Counted from the first letter of the stretch, positions 34,713-44,990 are shown. The stretch is 64,000 bases of DNA from Nitrospira sp. (GCA_015709715.1 CP054184.1:1225001-1289000); one strand, 5' to 3'. A program made the numbers and translations. The notes: generated from the sequence alone by a model not told the origin.

Positions 34713-35219
34713 TTAGTACGTGGAAATCGGATGAATGGCGGGGCTCATTGGACCGGGACGTTGCAGCTCTTCGATCCACACCTTGGCCTGGGCGACGTAG
34801 AATGTGTAGTCCGTCTCCGGGTACCCAGCTACGACGGAATACAGGAGTTGCTCCGCCTCTTGTTCGCGCCCGGCAATGACGCTGGTGCGCGCCGCCTGCA
34901 GGGTACAGGAGGCAGCCATGGCCTTGGGATCCACAGTGGTTCGAACCGGCTGGCGCATCACGAACCGATCGAGCGACTTCAGTAGATCGGAAGAAGGGTT
35001 GAGGGAAACATCAGCCGACTGCCGTAACTGCTTGGCGGCAGAGAGGACCGTCTCGACATCCGGACTGGTCTGACAGTGCCGATAGAGTTCCCACAAGGAC
35101 ATGACGGAAGCCGAGCGTGTTCCGACCCCCTTCTCGGCTGGTGCGAGCACCTGGCATCCCGCCATAAGGAGCGCACAGGCTACCACGCCCGCCTTCCATG
35201 GCATCAGGCGAATGATCAT
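34713..35219 (-). CDS. Hypothetical lipoprotein, 168 aa
   Basis: 168 aa with lipobox LMAGC. The mature part is mainly helical, rich in Ala, Ser and Gln, with conserved-looking YRHCQTSPD and YPETDYTFYVAQAKVWIEEL; spacing suggests a TPR-like helical repeat. No family recognised. AAGGA stands 4-8 nt before the ATG; a TTGACA at 35249-35254 lies upstream. Confidence 0.65.
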   Translation of the reverse strand: MIIRLMPWKAGVVACALLMAGCQVLAPAEKGVGTRSASVMSLWELYRHCQTSPDVETVLSAAKQLRQSADVSLNPSSDLLKSLDRFVMRQPVRTTVDPKAMAASCTLQAARTSVIAGREQEAEQLLYSVVAGYPETDYTFYVAQAKVWIEELQRPGPMSPAIHPISTY

Positions 35220-35224
35220 GCCTA

Positions 35225-35254
35225 TCCTTACCCAAACGCTTCCGCCACTGTCAA
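35225..35254 (-). promoter_or_regulatory. Possible promoter of the 168-aa lipoprotein gene
   Basis: Minus strand TTGACA (35254-35249), 18-bp spacer and TAAGGA (35230-35225). The -10 is poor and the same AAGGA could instead be the ribosome-binding site, so only the -35 is convincing. Confidence 0.35.
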
Positions 35255-35303
35255 GATTCCGAACCGGCGATCAGAGGAAAATCTCGACCGGAGTCGTCAT
35301 TGC

Positions 35304-37265
35304 TTAGCGCGCGATATCTTCGATGAGTGCGCGCAACGGTTCTGCCACCGACCAGGCCTGTGCGAAACAACCGCGAGGGAGATGAGGGGCTTGGCCATCG
35401 AAGATTTCCGATACCTGGCCGATGCAAGCTTCGTCCAGATGCGCCTCCAAGCCCGCGAGAAATTCGCGCGCCTCCCGCCGCGCCGCCGGCTCGCCGCCAT
35501 GCTTCCTGACCCAGGCCGTCACGAAGGGACCCAGCAGAAACGGCCAGACCGTTCCTTGATGGTACGCTCCGTCCCGTTCCGCGACGGTTCCCACATAGAC
35601 GGGACAGAACCGAATATCCTCCGGCGCAAGCGTACGAAGCCCCACCGGGGTCAGGAGGCGTTCCTTTAAGACTTGCAACACCTGCAGCGCCTGTGAGCCG
35701 GGCACCAACTCATCATCCAGCGCCAGGGCGTAGACCTGGTTCGGGCGGAGCGAGGCATCGTCACCGGTCGGTCCATCCACGACATCAAACAGGTATCGCC
35801 CCGCCGGATACCAGAAGCGCGCACGGAACGACTCGACCGCTCGCCGGCGATCTTGTCGACAGCGCTCCGCATAGGCCGGCTCACCGCACTGGTCCGCCCA
35901 CGACGCCGCAATGGCCAGGGCTCGCACCCACAGAGCCTGAACCTCGACCGGCTTTCCGTGCCTCGGCGTCACGACCCACTCGCCCACCTTGACATCCATC
36001 CACGTCAATTGGACGCCGTCGATGCCGCCGGTCACCAGCCCATCGTCATCGACGCGAATACCGTATCGAGTTCCGCACCGATACCCCTCGACAATCTGCT
36101 TGATCGCAGGCCAAGCCACCTTGCGAATCCCGTCGAAGTCACGACTGTAGTGCAGGTACCGATCCACCGCATGGACGAACCAGAGCGACGCATCGATGCT
36201 GTTATAGTCCGGCGCGCCGCCCTCCGTGAACCGATTCGGCACCATGCCCTGCGACAGCTCCGACGCGAAGGCCTCGATAACCTGCCGAGCAATGTCATAT
36301 CGCCCCGTAACCAGGCAGAGGCCCGGCAAGGCAATGCACGCATCGCGCCCCCAATCGGCAAACCAGGGATATCCCGCCATCACGGTATGCCCCGTCCCAC
36401 GCCGGCTTAGGAACGCTTCCGTCGCTTCCCACAATCTCCGCACCAGGGGATCTTCCGTCGGTCTGGAACGGGCGCGGCCTTCCCGACGACGACCCTCTGC
36501 GGTCAAGCTCAGAGCGACATCCACCGCAGCATTCGCCTCGGTCGTCAACACCAGCTCAGCCGATTTTCCAAGTCCGAGCGTAAATTGCCATTCACCCGGC
36601 GACCACCAATCCTCGACATGATCGAGTCCCCGCTCCCGCTCGATCGGATACTCCACCTGGCGATACCAATAGGGCTCGTGACGATACGTACCGTTGTGGA
36701 GGGCTTGCACGGCCGGCAGGGTTCGATAGGGCTGCCAGGTCACCCGCCCTTCGCTCATTTCGGCCGCCGGGCGCAGGTGGACGTTTTCCTGGTGCAAGGC
36801 GTGAAAATCGCGGCCTGAGAGCATCGGCCGCACGCGCAGCACGATCGCAGCCGTGGACGGCGCGTCCAGACTCCATCGCACGATGACCAGATCCCGTCCC
36901 GGAAGACAACAGATCTCGCGCCGCAGAGTGATCCCCGCGACGTGATACCGCCAGGTCGGCCAGGGAACGGGCGAAAACGCGTCACAATACCGAAACCCTT
37001 CCGGATCAACGGCGCCGCGATACAGATTCGTCGAGAGGGCTATGGACTGTCCGTCCAGATCGACCCGTTCTTCAAGGTGATTCACCAAGACCACGCGATC
37101 GAGCGGCGGATTCCTGGCCACCAACAGCAGGGCGTGGTACCTCCGGCTGTTCGCCCCGGCGACGGTCCCGCTGGCGTACCCACCCAGCCCGTTGGTCTCC
37201 AACCATTCGAGACTCACGGCACGATCGAGGTCTTGGCAGGTTCTGGTGTCGACCGTCACGGTCAT
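35304..37265 (-). CDS. Glycogen debranching enzyme-like (amylo-alpha-1,6-glucosidase, GH133)
   Basis: 653 aa. The N-terminal GDE domain begins with [17 protein letters not shown], and the C-terminal (alpha/alpha)6 barrel (about 290-645) has [16 protein letters not shown], then [20 protein letters not shown] (candidate acid in WMD) and [14 protein letters not shown]. Family members debranch glycogen or related glucans. The start is an ATG overlapping the stop of the GH63-like gene by 4 nt, so they are coupled. Frame extends upstream into that gene but has no similarity there. Cytoplasmic, no signal peptide. Confidence 0.88.
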   Translation of the reverse strand: MTVTVDTRTCQDLDRAVSLEWLETNGLGGYASGTVAGANSRRYHALLLVARNPPLDRVVLVNHLEERVDLDGQSIALSTNLYRGAVDPEGFRYCDAFSPVPWPTWRYHVAGITLRREICCLPGRDLVIVRWSLDAPSTAAIVLRVRPMLSGRDFHALHQENVHLRPAAEMSEGRVTWQPYRTLPAVQALHNGTYRHEPYWYRQVEYPIERERGLDHVEDWWSPGEWQFTLGLGKSAELVLTTEANAAVDVALSLTAEGRRREGRARSRPTEDPLVRRLWEATEAFLSRRGTGHTVMAGYPWFADWGRDACIALPGLCLVTGRYDIARQVIEAFASELSQGMVPNRFTEGGAPDYNSIDASLWFVHAVDRYLHYSRDFDGIRKVAWPAIKQIVEGYRCGTRYGIRVDDDGLVTGGIDGVQLTWMDVKVGEWVVTPRHGKPVEVQALWVRALAIAASWADQCGEPAYAERCRQDRRRAVESFRARFWYPAGRYLFDVVDGPTGDDASLRPNQVYALALDDELVPGSQALQVLQVLKERLLTPVGLRTLAPEDIRFCPVYVGTVAERDGAYHQGTVWPFLLGPFVTAWVRKHGGEPAARREAREFLAGLEAHLDEACIGQVSEIFDGQAPHLPRGCFAQAWSVAEPLRALIEDIAR

Positions 37266-39937
37266 TCCCCCGACTGTTGAATGAGCTTGGCGACGAGTCC
37301 CGTCCAGCCGGTTTGATGCGAGGCTCCGATGCCCGCCCCGTTGTCGCCATGGAAATATTCGTAAAACAGAATCACGTCTCGCCAATGCGGATCGCGTTGG
37401 AACCGCTCCGTTCCGCCGTAGACCGGCCGCCGCCCGTCCGGTCCGCGAAGAAAGATGTGCGTCAGGCGACGCGACAGTTCTGCGGCCACTTGCGCGAGAT
37501 TCAGCTTGCGCCCCGAACCGGTCGGATATTCGACGAGGAAAGCATCCCCCAGAAAATAGTGGAACTTCTGCAGGGACTCGATGAGGAGATAGTTCACGGG
37601 AAACCACACGGGCCCGCGCCAATTGGAATTGCCGCCGAACAGCCCGTTCGTCGATTCCGCCGGCTGGTACTCGACGCGATGGTGAAACCCCATCGCCGAA
37701 AAGACATAGGGATGGTCGTGGTGGTGGCGGGACAGAGCCCGCACGCCATAGGGCGACAGGAACTCCTGCTCGTTCAGCAGGTAGTGCAGCACGCGCATCA
37801 GCCGATGGCGGTTGACAAGCGATAGGAAGCGGCGCACCTCGCCGTCCTGCGACTGGGTCTCGATATGTTGACCGAAATCCTGACGGTTCTCGATGAACCA
37901 TTGCATCCGATGCTTGAACCGCGGCAGCCGGTCGATCAATTCGGAGTTGAGGGTCTCCACCGCAAAGAGCGGAATGAGCCCGACCATCGATCGAAGTTTC
38001 ATGGGAAACGTTTTGCCATCCGGCAGGTGCAACACATCGTAAAAGAATCCGTCTTCTTTGTTCCAGAGTTCGATCTTCTCGCCGCCGATATTGTTCATCG
38101 CCCGACAGATGTAGACGAAATGCTCGAAGAACTTGCTCGCGACATCTTCGTAGGCGCGATCCTCACGCGCCAATTCCAGCGCAATCGTCAACATGTTGAG
38201 ACAGTACATCCCCATCCAACTGGTGGCATCCGACTGTTCGATGTGGCCTCCGGTCGGAAGCGGTTTGCTCCGATCGAACACGCCGATATTGTCCAGCCCT
38301 AAAAATCCGCCTTGGAAGATATTCTTCCCCTCGGCATCCTTACGGTTCACCCACCAGGTGAAGTTGAGCAGGAGCTTGTGGAACACCCGTTCCAGAAAGA
38401 TACGATCTCCCACGCCCTTCCGCTTCTTTTCGATTTTGTAGACCCGCCACGTCGCCCAGGCATGCACCGGCGGGTTCACGTCTCCCAACGCCCATTCATA
38501 GGCGGGAATTTGGCCGTTGGGATGCATGTACCACTCCCGCAACATCAGGACGAGCTGATCCTTGGCAAATCGGGAATCGACCAGCGCAAGGGGCAGGCAA
38601 TGAAAGGCCAGATCCCAAGCCGCATACCAGGGATACTCCCATTTATCCGGCATGGAAATGACGTCGGCGTTATAGAGATGCATCCACTCGCTGTTTCGGC
38701 CACGTAGGCGTTCCGGCGGCGGCTCCGGTCCGGCCGGGTCCCCCTTAAGCCAGCGATCGACTTCATAGTGATAAAACTGTTTGGTCCAGAGCAACCCGGC
38801 AAAGGCCTGGCGCTGCACCAGTCGCGCGTCATCCGAGACATTCGGAGCAGCGAGGCCCGCATAAAATTCATCCGCCTCGCGCATACGGCTCGCAAAGACT
38901 TCTTCGAAGGGCCCGAGATCCGGCGCCGCCTCGCCGGTTTCGTTGGTGAACCGTAGTCGAAGCGTCACCGCCTGGCCTGGTTCCACCATCAGCCGATAGA
39001 GGGCTGCCGCCTTCGATCCGACCTGCTCGGGATTGACCGCGCGCTGGTCGCCATGGACGATATAGTCGTTGATGCCGTCCTTCACATACGAAGCCCCGTC
39101 GGCATCGCCGTAGAGGCGGCGAGTGTTCGTCTCGTTTTCGGTAAATAACAACGGCGGAGCCCCATCGCACAACAGCCGCCGCCGGCCGTAATAGTCATGA
39201 TCGAACTCGACGGTGCTGACGGAGGCGGTAGACGGCCCCTGTCGCATTCGCGGGCGTCGGACATCCAGCCCCCAGGACCAGGTGTTGCGAAACCAGAGTG
39301 TCGGGAGCACCGTCAAATCGGCTGGGTCCGGACCACGGTTAGCGATCGTGATCCGCCAGAGCAGGTCTTCCGGCGTCGCCTTGGCATATTCCACGAACAC
39401 ATCGAAATATCGGTCCCCCTCGAACACCCCCGTGTCGAGCAGTTCGAACTCCGAATCGGTCCGACCGCGCCGTTGATTTTCCGCGACCAACCGACTGTAG
39501 GGAAATGCCGCTTGAGGATATTTGTAGAGACACTTCATGTAGGAATGCGTCGGCGTGGAGTCGAGGTAGAAATAGTACTCCTTGACATCCTCCCCATGAT
39601 TGCCTTCATTGCCGGTCAGACCGAACAGCCGTTCCTTCAGGATGGGGTCGCGTCCATTCCAAAGCGCTAACGCCAGACAGATGAATTGATGGCGATCGCA
39701 GAGGCCGGCCAATCCATCCTCGTTCCATCGATAGGCCTTGGATCGAGCATGGTCGTGCGGCACGGCCTCCCACGCTGTCCCGAAGGGGCTGTAGTCTTCA
39801 CGAACCGTTCCCCAGGCCCGTTCGCTGAGATAGGGCCCCCACCGCTTCCAGTGTCGCTTGCGTTGGTCATCCTCGGCCAGCCGCCGTTGCTCGGCCGGCT
39901 GGTCCATCTGTGCCTCGTCCTTCGTTTCTCCCGACAT
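37262..39937 (-). CDS. MGH1/GH63-like glucosidase
   Basis: 891 aa. N-terminal sequence [12 protein letters not shown] begins a beta-sandwich; the C-terminal (alpha/alpha)6 barrel shows [20 protein letters not shown] (candidate Asp in WDLAFH) and [20 protein letters not shown]. This is the bacterial GH63-type glucosidase pattern; substrates are alpha-glucosides such as glucosylglycerate or mannosylglycerate in relatives. Starts at 39967, 39937 and 39907 are all possible; no clear ribosome-binding site separates them. It is the first gene of a two-gene unit with the debranching enzyme. Confidence 0.82.
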   Translation of the reverse strand: MSGETKDEAQMDQPAEQRRLAEDDQRKRHWKRWGPYLSERAWGTVREDYSPFGTAWEAVPHDHARSKAYRWNEDGLAGLCDRHQFICLALALWNGRDPILKERLFGLTGNEGNHGEDVKEYYFYLDSTPTHSYMKCLYKYPQAAFPYSRLVAENQRRGRTDSEFELLDTGVFEGDRYFDVFVEYAKATPEDLLWRITIANRGPDPADLTVLPTLWFRNTWSWGLDVRRPRMRQGPSTASVSTVEFDHDYYGRRRLLCDGAPPLLFTENETNTRRLYGDADGASYVKDGINDYIVHGDQRAVNPEQVGSKAAALYRLMVEPGQAVTLRLRFTNETGEAAPDLGPFEEVFASRMREADEFYAGLAAPNVSDDARLVQRQAFAGLLWTKQFYHYEVDRWLKGDPAGPEPPPERLRGRNSEWMHLYNADVISMPDKWEYPWYAAWDLAFHCLPLALVDSRFAKDQLVLMLREWYMHPNGQIPAYEWALGDVNPPVHAWATWRVYKIEKKRKGVGDRIFLERVFHKLLLNFTWWVNRKDAEGKNIFQGGFLGLDNIGVFDRSKPLPTGGHIEQSDATSWMGMYCLNMLTIALELAREDRAYEDVASKFFEHFVYICRAMNNIGGEKIELWNKEDGFFYDVLHLPDGKTFPMKLRSMVGLIPLFAVETLNSELIDRLPRFKHRMQWFIENRQDFGQHIETQSQDGEVRRFLSLVNRHRLMRVLHYLLNEQEFLSPYGVRALSRHHHDHPYVFSAMGFHHRVEYQPAESTNGLFGGNSNWRGPVWFPVNYLLIESLQKFHYFLGDAFLVEYPTGSGRKLNLAQVAAELSRRLTHIFLRGPDGRRPVYGGTERFQRDPHWRDVILFYEYFHGDNGAGIGASHQTGWTGLVAKLIQQSGE

Positions 39938-40120
39938 CACGCAGGGCCCTCTCATGCCAAGATGCATCGTCCGAGCATGCGCAGCATGCTCCGGGCACGG
40001 GAAAGATGCAACTGCAATCCCCGTCGGAAGCTGGAGGTCGGTAGAGTCTATTCGGTCAGAGGACGGTCACGAGGACCGGGAGTATTGAGGGGCTACGGGA
40101 GGGAAGTGGAGAGCCGTGGC

Positions 40121-40306
40121 CTAGGACCACACGACGCTCTCCTGATTCATCAGGTAGTCGATGACTTCGATGCTGTCACGCAACTGGAGTTGGGCTCGCT
40201 CGGACATCGGCAGGATCGCGCCGACGAGCTTGCCCGATTCCACCTCGGACAGGTTGGGAATTCCGTCATTGCTTCGCTTTTCGAGTTCGGATCGATAACT
40301 GGCCAC
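40121..40306 (-). CDS. Small hypothetical protein, 61 aa, GTG start
   Basis: 61 aa. GGAGG stands 6 nt before a GTG at 40306, and an extended -10 about 80 nt upstream gives a leader, so this start is preferred over upstream ATGs (to 40438). The product is charged and helical: YRSELEKRSNDGIPNLSEVE, then LPMSERAQLQLRDSIEVIDY. No signal peptide, no family recognised. Confidence 0.55.
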   Translation of the reverse strand: MASYRSELEKRSNDGIPNLSEVESGKLVGAILPMSERAQLQLRDSIEVIDYLMNQESVVWS

Positions 40307-40388
40307 TTGGTGCCTCCAATCTCTTGTCGGCTGCGTTAAAGCAATTCTTAAGCCAGGACGAGTATCCGTGAGATCCTGCGTAGGGAAA

Positions 40389-40394
40389 AGCATA
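40389..40394 (-). promoter_or_regulatory. Extended -10 box of the 61-aa gene
   Basis: Minus strand CTGTGCTATGCT (TGC + TATGCT), almost the same extended element as at lhr (CTGTGCTACGAT). Two direct copies of CGTAGGGAA (40379-40387 and 40405-40413, plus strand) flank it at 26-bp spacing. Confidence 0.45.
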
Positions 40395-40462
40395 GCACAG
40401 GCCTCGTAGGGAACTGGGAAAGCGAGGTAACCGCTCAATTTGTGACTGGTTTCACGAGATCG

Positions 40463-41485
40463 CTAGTGGGATTCCGCGAGGGGCGGAAGGGCGCCGAGAT
40501 AGGAAAACCCGCCGATCTTCACTAGCGTCGTGTCAGGACGCAGTCGAAAGTCGTCGCGGGCAACGTCAACGAACCGTGGATCCACCGTCAAATCGGAATC
40601 GGGCTTGAGTTCGGGGGCCGCTTGGTGCGGCGTTCCGGGACGGAGATAGTCGGATTCCTTGTTCTGCATCGCATTGTAGGACAGGGTCACCCGGCTTGCG
40701 GGCCCCACCACGAAACCGTAGGTGTTGTAACTGACGATGTTTCCCGAAGCCTCGTTTTGAGAGGTCCCCAGGAAGGCGGCGCCGCCGCCGTTCTTCACGA
40801 GGGTATTGCCGACCAAGACCGCCCGGGACAGGTCGTTCACGATCACGGCCTCGAAGAGGCTCCGCGTGATGACATTGCGTTCCAATCGCACGGCAGACTT
40901 TCCCGCTATGCTGACCCCATGGTCGTTGTCGTGGATCAGATTTCCCCGCAACAGGGCCTGCGAATTCGCGAATTGTACCCCCGTAGTCTCGCTGCCGCCG
41001 ATGACACAATCTTCGATGCGCACCTCCTCGACCTGTTGGGTGAACAACATGCCCTTCACCCGCACATGATGGAGAAAGATCCCGCGCCCATTGAAGATCC
41101 CCATGGCATGACCACCGTGCTCGTTGATGGTCATCCCGGCAATCTCGACGTCGGTGGCGCCGTAAGGCCACTTGCCGACATGAAAGACCCCCACGCGTTC
41201 GCGCCCCACGATCGTGACCTGATCCATTCCGGCCCCGATCAGTCGAATCTGTTCCTTGCTATGGATGGTCACGTCCTCGGCATAGGCACCGGGCTTGACG
41301 AGAATCGTGTCGCCCTTCTTCGCAGCATCCACCGCCTCCTGAATGGATCGATACTGCCCTGACCCGTCCAAGGCGACCACCAACTCTCGCGACTCCGCCG
41401 GAAGCGCAGTCTCCGCCCACAGGGCGGCTGGTCCGGCCAGGCCGATGGCAAGGCAGAAGGCGACGAGTGTGAGGAGGCTTCGCAT
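40463..41485 (-). CDS. Exported right-handed parallel beta-helix (NosD-like) protein
   Basis: 340 aa. Signal peptide (RSLLTLVAFCLAIGLAGPAALWA) followed by a pectate-lyase/NosD-type beta-helix: QYRSIQEAVDAAKKGDTILV start, then repeated rungs with Asn/Gly turns (LLRGNLIHDNDHGVSI; LERNVITRSLFEAVIV; LVGNTLVKNGGGAAFL). No catalytic residues are obvious. The ATG at 41485 is preferred over 41500, because the 41500 ATG overlaps the -10 of the promoter at 41496-41525. Periplasmic or surface carbohydrate binding is likely; function unknown. Confidence 0.8.
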   Translation of the reverse strand: MRSLLTLVAFCLAIGLAGPAALWAETALPAESRELVVALDGSGQYRSIQEAVDAAKKGDTILVKPGAYAEDVTIHSKEQIRLIGAGMDQVTIVGRERVGVFHVGKWPYGATDVEIAGMTINEHGGHAMGIFNGRGIFLHHVRVKGMLFTQQVEEVRIEDCVIGGSETTGVQFANSQALLRGNLIHDNDHGVSIAGKSAVRLERNVITRSLFEAVIVNDLSRAVLVGNTLVKNGGGAAFLGTSQNEASGNIVSYNTYGFVVGPASRVTLSYNAMQNKESDYLRPGTPHQAAPELKPDSDLTVDPRFVDVARDDFRLRPDTTLVKIGGFSYLGALPPLAESH

Positions 41486-41495
41486 GATGCTGATG

Positions 41496-41525
41496 GTCAT
41501 ACAGCCGGATGCGGCGAGAAGTCAA
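41496..41525 (-). promoter_or_regulatory. Sigma70 promoter of the beta-helix gene, near-leaderless
   Basis: Minus strand TTGACT (41525-41520), 18-bp spacer, TG-TATGAC (41501-41496). The ATG at 41485 follows after 10 nt. This is back to back with the coaE promoter, whose -10 is about 60 bp away. Confidence 0.5.
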
Positions 41526-41558
41526 TCAGCCGAGATTGCGGCCTCCTGTGCTCCATGG

Positions 41559-41564
41559 TATCGT
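41559..41564 (+). promoter_or_regulatory. Extended -10 box of coaE
   Basis: TGG-TATCGT ends 8 nt before the coaE ATG at 41573; no Shine-Dalgarno. It overlaps the alternative ATG at 41555, which argues against that start. Confidence 0.45.
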
Positions 41565-41572
41565 CGCGCCCC

Positions 41573-42175
41573 ATGATCCTCGTGGGCCTCACCGGCGGCG
41601 TCGCAACGGGCAAGAGCACTGTGGCCAAGATGTTTGCACGCTGCGGGGCCCGGACCATTGATGCGGACGCCTTGGCACGGCTCGTCGTGGAACCGGGCAA
41701 ACCGGCTTGGCGCGCCATCCTCGCCGCCTTCGGCCGGCAAGTGCTCAACGACGATCGCACGCTCGACCGCGCAGCCCTCGGCGAGATCGTGTTTCGTAAC
41801 CGAGTCAAACTGCGCCGTCTGGAACGCATCATTCACCCCCGCGTCGCCCGCGCGCAGGCGCAGCTCACCGCCGCCATCGCACGCGCGACCCCCAATGCGG
41901 TCATCGTGTACGAAGTCCCGCTCCTGTTCGAAGCAGGCGTCGACCGACGAGTCGACCGCACCGTCGTCGTCACGGCGGACCGCGAGACTCAGATCGTCCG
42001 ACTCAAGCGCCGCAACGGCTTTACGCGCGCGGAAGCCCTGCGCCGGATCAGAAGCCAACTGCCGATGCGGCAGAAGATTGCCGCCGCCGACTATGTGTTG
42101 GACGGCACCACGCCTCGTTCCCGCCTATTTACGCAAGTGAAACGGCTGTATCGCGAATTGCAGCGGCTCGCGTGA
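41573..42175 (+). CDS. coaE: Dephospho-CoA kinase
   Basis: 200 aa, normal length. Walker A is GLTGGVATGKST (Lys14), followed by IDADALAR and the EVPLLFEAGVD motif of CoaE. It phosphorylates the ribose 3'-OH of dephospho-CoA, the last step of CoA synthesis. Start chosen at the typical MILVGLTGG N-terminus. It is followed after 43 nt by trxB, which has its own -10 box. Confidence 0.95.
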   Translation: MILVGLTGGVATGKSTVAKMFARCGARTIDADALARLVVEPGKPAWRAILAAFGRQVLNDDRTLDRAALGEIVFRNRVKLRRLERIIHPRVARAQAQLTAAIARATPNAVIVYEVPLLFEAGVDRRVDRTVVVTADRETQIVRLKRRNGFTRAEALRRIRSQLPMRQKIAAADYVLDGTTPRSRLFTQVKRLYRELQRLA

Positions 42176-42206
42176 TCGCCGCTTTTCCCTCGCGGCTGCG
42201 GTGTGT

Positions 42207-42212
42207 TAGCAT
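42207..42212 (+). promoter_or_regulatory. Extended -10 box of trxB
   Basis: GTGTGT-TAGCAT ends 6 nt before the trxB ATG at 42219; no Shine-Dalgarno. The element resembles those at 45115 (GTGT-TACCAT) and 7253 (GTGC-TACGAT). Confidence 0.45.
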
Positions 42213-42218
42213 CCGCCC

Positions 42219-43145
42219 ATGCGACAGGTCGTCATCATCGGGTCCGGCCCGGCCGGACTCACCGCCGCCATCTACAGTGCCCGGGCCAATCTGTCCCCTC
42301 TGCTCATCGAGGGCTGGCAGTCCGGCGGCCAATTGACGACCACGACCGAGGTCGAGAATTATCCCGGTTTCTCCAAGGGCATCATGGGTCCCGAGCTGAT
42401 GAAGGAGATGCGGGCCCAGGCTGAGCGGTTCGGCACGGAGTTCTTGACGGGCGATGTGTCGCGAGTCGACCTCTCGCAACGCCCATTCCATTTGGTCGTG
42501 GACGAGGAACAGCGGATCGACACCGAGACCTTGATCGTCGCCACCGGGGCCTCGGCCATTCGCTTGGGACTGCCGAATGAGTCCCGCTTGACCGGGTATG
42601 GGGTCTCCACCTGTGCCACCTGCGACGGATATTTCTTTCGTAACAAGGACGTCGTGGTCGTCGGCGGCGGCGACAGCGCCTTGGAGGAAGCGCTCTTCCT
42701 CACTAAGTTCGCCAGGACCGTGACGGTGGTTCATCGGCGCGATAAGTTACGGGCCTCCAAAATCATGCAAGAGCGGGCCATGGGCCATGAGAAGATCACC
42801 TTCGCATGGAACTCGGTGGTCGAAGACATTCTCGGCCAGGATCATGTCACCGGGGTCCGCCTGAAGAACGTGGTCACCGGCGCCTCGTCCGACCTCGCCG
42901 GTTCCGCCCTCTTCGTTGCCATCGGCCACCGTCCCAATACCGACCTCTTCAAGGACCAGCTCGACATGGACGAGAAGGGCTACCTGCGAACCATAGCAGG
43001 AACCGCCACGAGCCGTCCGGGCGTCTTTGCCGCAGGCGACGTTCAGGACAGAACATACCGCCAGGCCATCACGGCGGCGGGCACGGGCTGCATGGCGGCG
43101 ATCGATGCCGAGCGGTTCCTGGAATCACTGCCGCATCACGGCTAA
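42219..43145 (+). CDS. trxB: Thioredoxin reductase
   Basis: 308 aa, a low-molecular-weight thioredoxin-disulfide reductase. FAD motif VIIGSGPAGLTAAIY, redox-active CATCDG (Cys132, Cys135), NADPH motif VVVVGGGDSALEEALFL, and C-terminal GVFAAGDVQD. It keeps thioredoxin reduced in the cytoplasm. thiI follows after 49 nt; thiI chemistry uses thiols, so the neighbourhood is sensible. Confidence 0.95.
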   Translation: MRQVVIIGSGPAGLTAAIYSARANLSPLLIEGWQSGGQLTTTTEVENYPGFSKGIMGPELMKEMRAQAERFGTEFLTGDVSRVDLSQRPFHLVVDEEQRIDTETLIVATGASAIRLGLPNESRLTGYGVSTCATCDGYFFRNKDVVVVGGGDSALEEALFLTKFARTVTVVHRRDKLRASKIMQERAMGHEKITFAWNSVVEDILGQDHVTGVRLKNVVTGASSDLAGSALFVAIGHRPNTDLFKDQLDMDEKGYLRTIAGTATSRPGVFAAGDVQDRTYRQAITAAGTGCMAAIDAERFLESLPHHG

Positions 43146-43194
43146 ATCCTCCTGAGGATGCTCAAACCGATCGTCCGACAGGCCGGATAACATC

Positions 43195-44373
43195 ATGTAT
43201 TGCGCGATCGTCCACTACCACGAACTGGCCCTCAAGGGGCGCAACCGTGACTTTTTCGAGCAACGGCTGGTCCGCAATCTGCGCTTGGCCCTTCGAGATC
43301 TGACGCTCCGACAGATCCAAGCCATGCAAGGCCGCATCCGCATCACGATTCCCAAGGACGTCGATCCAGCTCAGGTCGCCGATCGGTTACGCAGAGTCTG
43401 CGGCCTGTCGAACTTCCTCCTGACGGAATCAGTCCCACTCGATTTGGCCTCTCCGAACCTCACCCCGCTGAAGGAGGCGGCGGTCAGGCAACTGGCCCAG
43501 GAGACGTTTCAGTCGTTTCGAGTCACGGCCAAACGAGCCGACAAACGCCTTCCCCTGACCTCGATGGACGTTGAACGCGAGATCGGCGCCCACGTCTGCG
43601 CGGTAACGGGAAAACCCGTCAAACTCAAACAGCCGGACCTCACCCTGCATGTCGAACTGTTGACCAGGGAGGCGCACGTCGGCGCCCGAAAGATCAACGG
43701 ACCAGGCGGCATGCCGGTGGGAACGAGCGGGAAGGTCGCCTGCCTGATTTCAGGCGGAATCGATTCACCGGTTGCGGCCTACCGGATGATCAAGCGGGGC
43801 TGCAAGGCCGTCTTCGTCCACTTTTCGGGCCGCCCGTTGGTCAGCCGCGCGTCGGAGGAGAAGGTGCAGGAACTGGTGCAATTGCTGACGACCTATCAGT
43901 ACCATGCGCGCCTCTTCGTAGTGCCGTTCGGCGAAATCCAACGCGAGATCGTCGCCCAGGCGCCCTCCCCGTTTCGCGTCGTGCTCTATCGGCGGCTCAT
44001 GGTGCGGATTACGGAAGAGCTGGCCAGGCGGGAAGGCTGTTGGGCCCTGGTCACCGGTGACAGCCTCGGCCAGGTCGCCTCGCAGACCTCGGAAAACCTG
44101 TCCGTCATCGAGGCCGCCGCGGAATTGCCGATCTTGCGGCCCCTCATCGGCATGGACAAAATCGAAATCACCGAGCAAGCCCAGCAGCTCGGCACCTTCA
44201 CCACGTCGATCGAACCGGATCAGGATTGCTGCAAACTCTTCGTGCCGCTCCACCCCAGCACCAGGACCAGGCTGGATGATGTGTTGCGCATCGAACGAGG
44301 ATTGGAGATCGGTACGTTGGTCAAGCAGGGGATCGAGCGGGCAGAGCAGTCCGAGTTCACTTTTCCTGCATGA
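43195..44373 (+). CDS. thiI: tRNA 4-thiouridine synthase ThiI (no rhodanese domain)
   Basis: 392 aa. Ferredoxin-like NFLD and THUMP domains (about 1-165) precede a PP-loop AMP-adenylating domain with CLISGGIDSPVAAY. VTGDSLGQVASQTSENL and DCCKLFVP near the C-terminus match Bacillus-type ThiI. It transfers sulfur to U8 of tRNA and, in some species, to the thiamine pathway. The C-terminal rhodanese domain of the E. coli enzyme is missing, so persulfide must come from a cysteine desulfurase directly. It overlaps the convergent SRPBCC gene by 17 nt. Confidence 0.93.
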   Translation: MYCAIVHYHELALKGRNRDFFEQRLVRNLRLALRDLTLRQIQAMQGRIRITIPKDVDPAQVADRLRRVCGLSNFLLTESVPLDLASPNLTPLKEAAVRQLAQETFQSFRVTAKRADKRLPLTSMDVEREIGAHVCAVTGKPVKLKQPDLTLHVELLTREAHVGARKINGPGGMPVGTSGKVACLISGGIDSPVAAYRMIKRGCKAVFVHFSGRPLVSRASEEKVQELVQLLTTYQYHARLFVVPFGEIQREIVAQAPSPFRVVLYRRLMVRITEELARREGCWALVTGDSLGQVASQTSENLSVIEAAAELPILRPLIGMDKIEITEQAQQLGTFTTSIEPDQDCCKLFVPLHPSTRTRLDDVLRIERGLEIGTLVKQGIERAEQSEFTFPA

Positions 44374-44974
44374 GGCGGTCCAACGCCCGTTGCCGCACCA
44401 GGCGAAAATGGGCGTTCAGCTCGCGCTCCATCGCGACGGCGACCACCCAATCGGGCACGATGGTCTGGACCTCGACGAGCAACTCGAAATCGGCCCTCGT
44501 CTGGGTTCCATCGCCGGCCCCCTCCAACTTCCACTTCCGATGGTAGCGCTTGAAATCGCCGCCCTTCAGGTCCGTCACCAGCCCACCCCCGGGCAGGGGG
44601 TGCGACTCGCACAGCAATCGATGCTCGCCCGGCAACAGCGCATGGGAGATGTAGAGGTCGGTGAGCACTCGCCCGTCTTTTTCTTCCAGGTGGGCCAACC
44701 GCATCTGGGTCTCGAAGAGCTCAGGCCACTTGCGGTACTCCGCCAGGATGGAATGGATGACCGCGGGACTCCCCGGGAAAAGGAGGGTGGCCTTGGCTCG
44801 AACGCCGCCCTGAGGATCAGGCTGCACCACGAGCGCCCTGAGCAAATGCTCAGACCCGATTTCTCCGGCCAAGGCCGAACCGCCCGACAACGACAGGGCC
44901 GCAGCCAGGCCGAGGCAGAGAACTGTATGGACAGAAACCAGACGCCACATGGGAAATGGGTACGTATCCGTCAC
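44357..44974 (-). CDS. Exported SRPBCC/START-like (coenzyme Q-binding-like) protein
   Basis: 205 aa from a GTG start with AAGGG 9 nt upstream (an ATG at 44950 is an alternative). Signal peptide ending SGGSALAGE, then an SRPBCC fold: VRAKATLLFPGSPAVIHSIL, WPELFETQMRLAHLEEKDG, a TDLYISHALLPGEHR segment, and a last helix ELNAHFRLVRQRALDRLM. Such folds bind lipids or quinones. A perfect TATAAT lies at 44996-44991. Overlaps thiI at the 3' end by 17 nt. Confidence 0.72.
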   Translation of the reverse strand: MTDTYPFPMWRLVSVHTVLCLGLAAALSLSGGSALAGEIGSEHLLRALVVQPDPQGGVRAKATLLFPGSPAVIHSILAEYRKWPELFETQMRLAHLEEKDGRVLTDLYISHALLPGEHRLLCESHPLPGGGLVTDLKGGDFKRYHRKWKLEGAGDGTQTRADFELLVEVQTIVPDWVVAVAMERELNAHFRLVRQRALDRLMQEK

Positions 44975-44990
44975 GCGAGTGGACCCTTAA

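Noticed and set aside
37265..37901. N-terminal extension of the debranching enzyme
   Set aside because: The extra 212 codons lie inside the GH63-like gene in another frame and lack similarity; the ATG at 37265 gives the usual 4-nt overlap.
39940..40120. Possible plus-strand gene in the gap before the GH63-like gene
   Set aside because: The frame continues antisense into the glucosidase and the 61-aa gene and has no ribosome-binding site; I see nothing in this gap.
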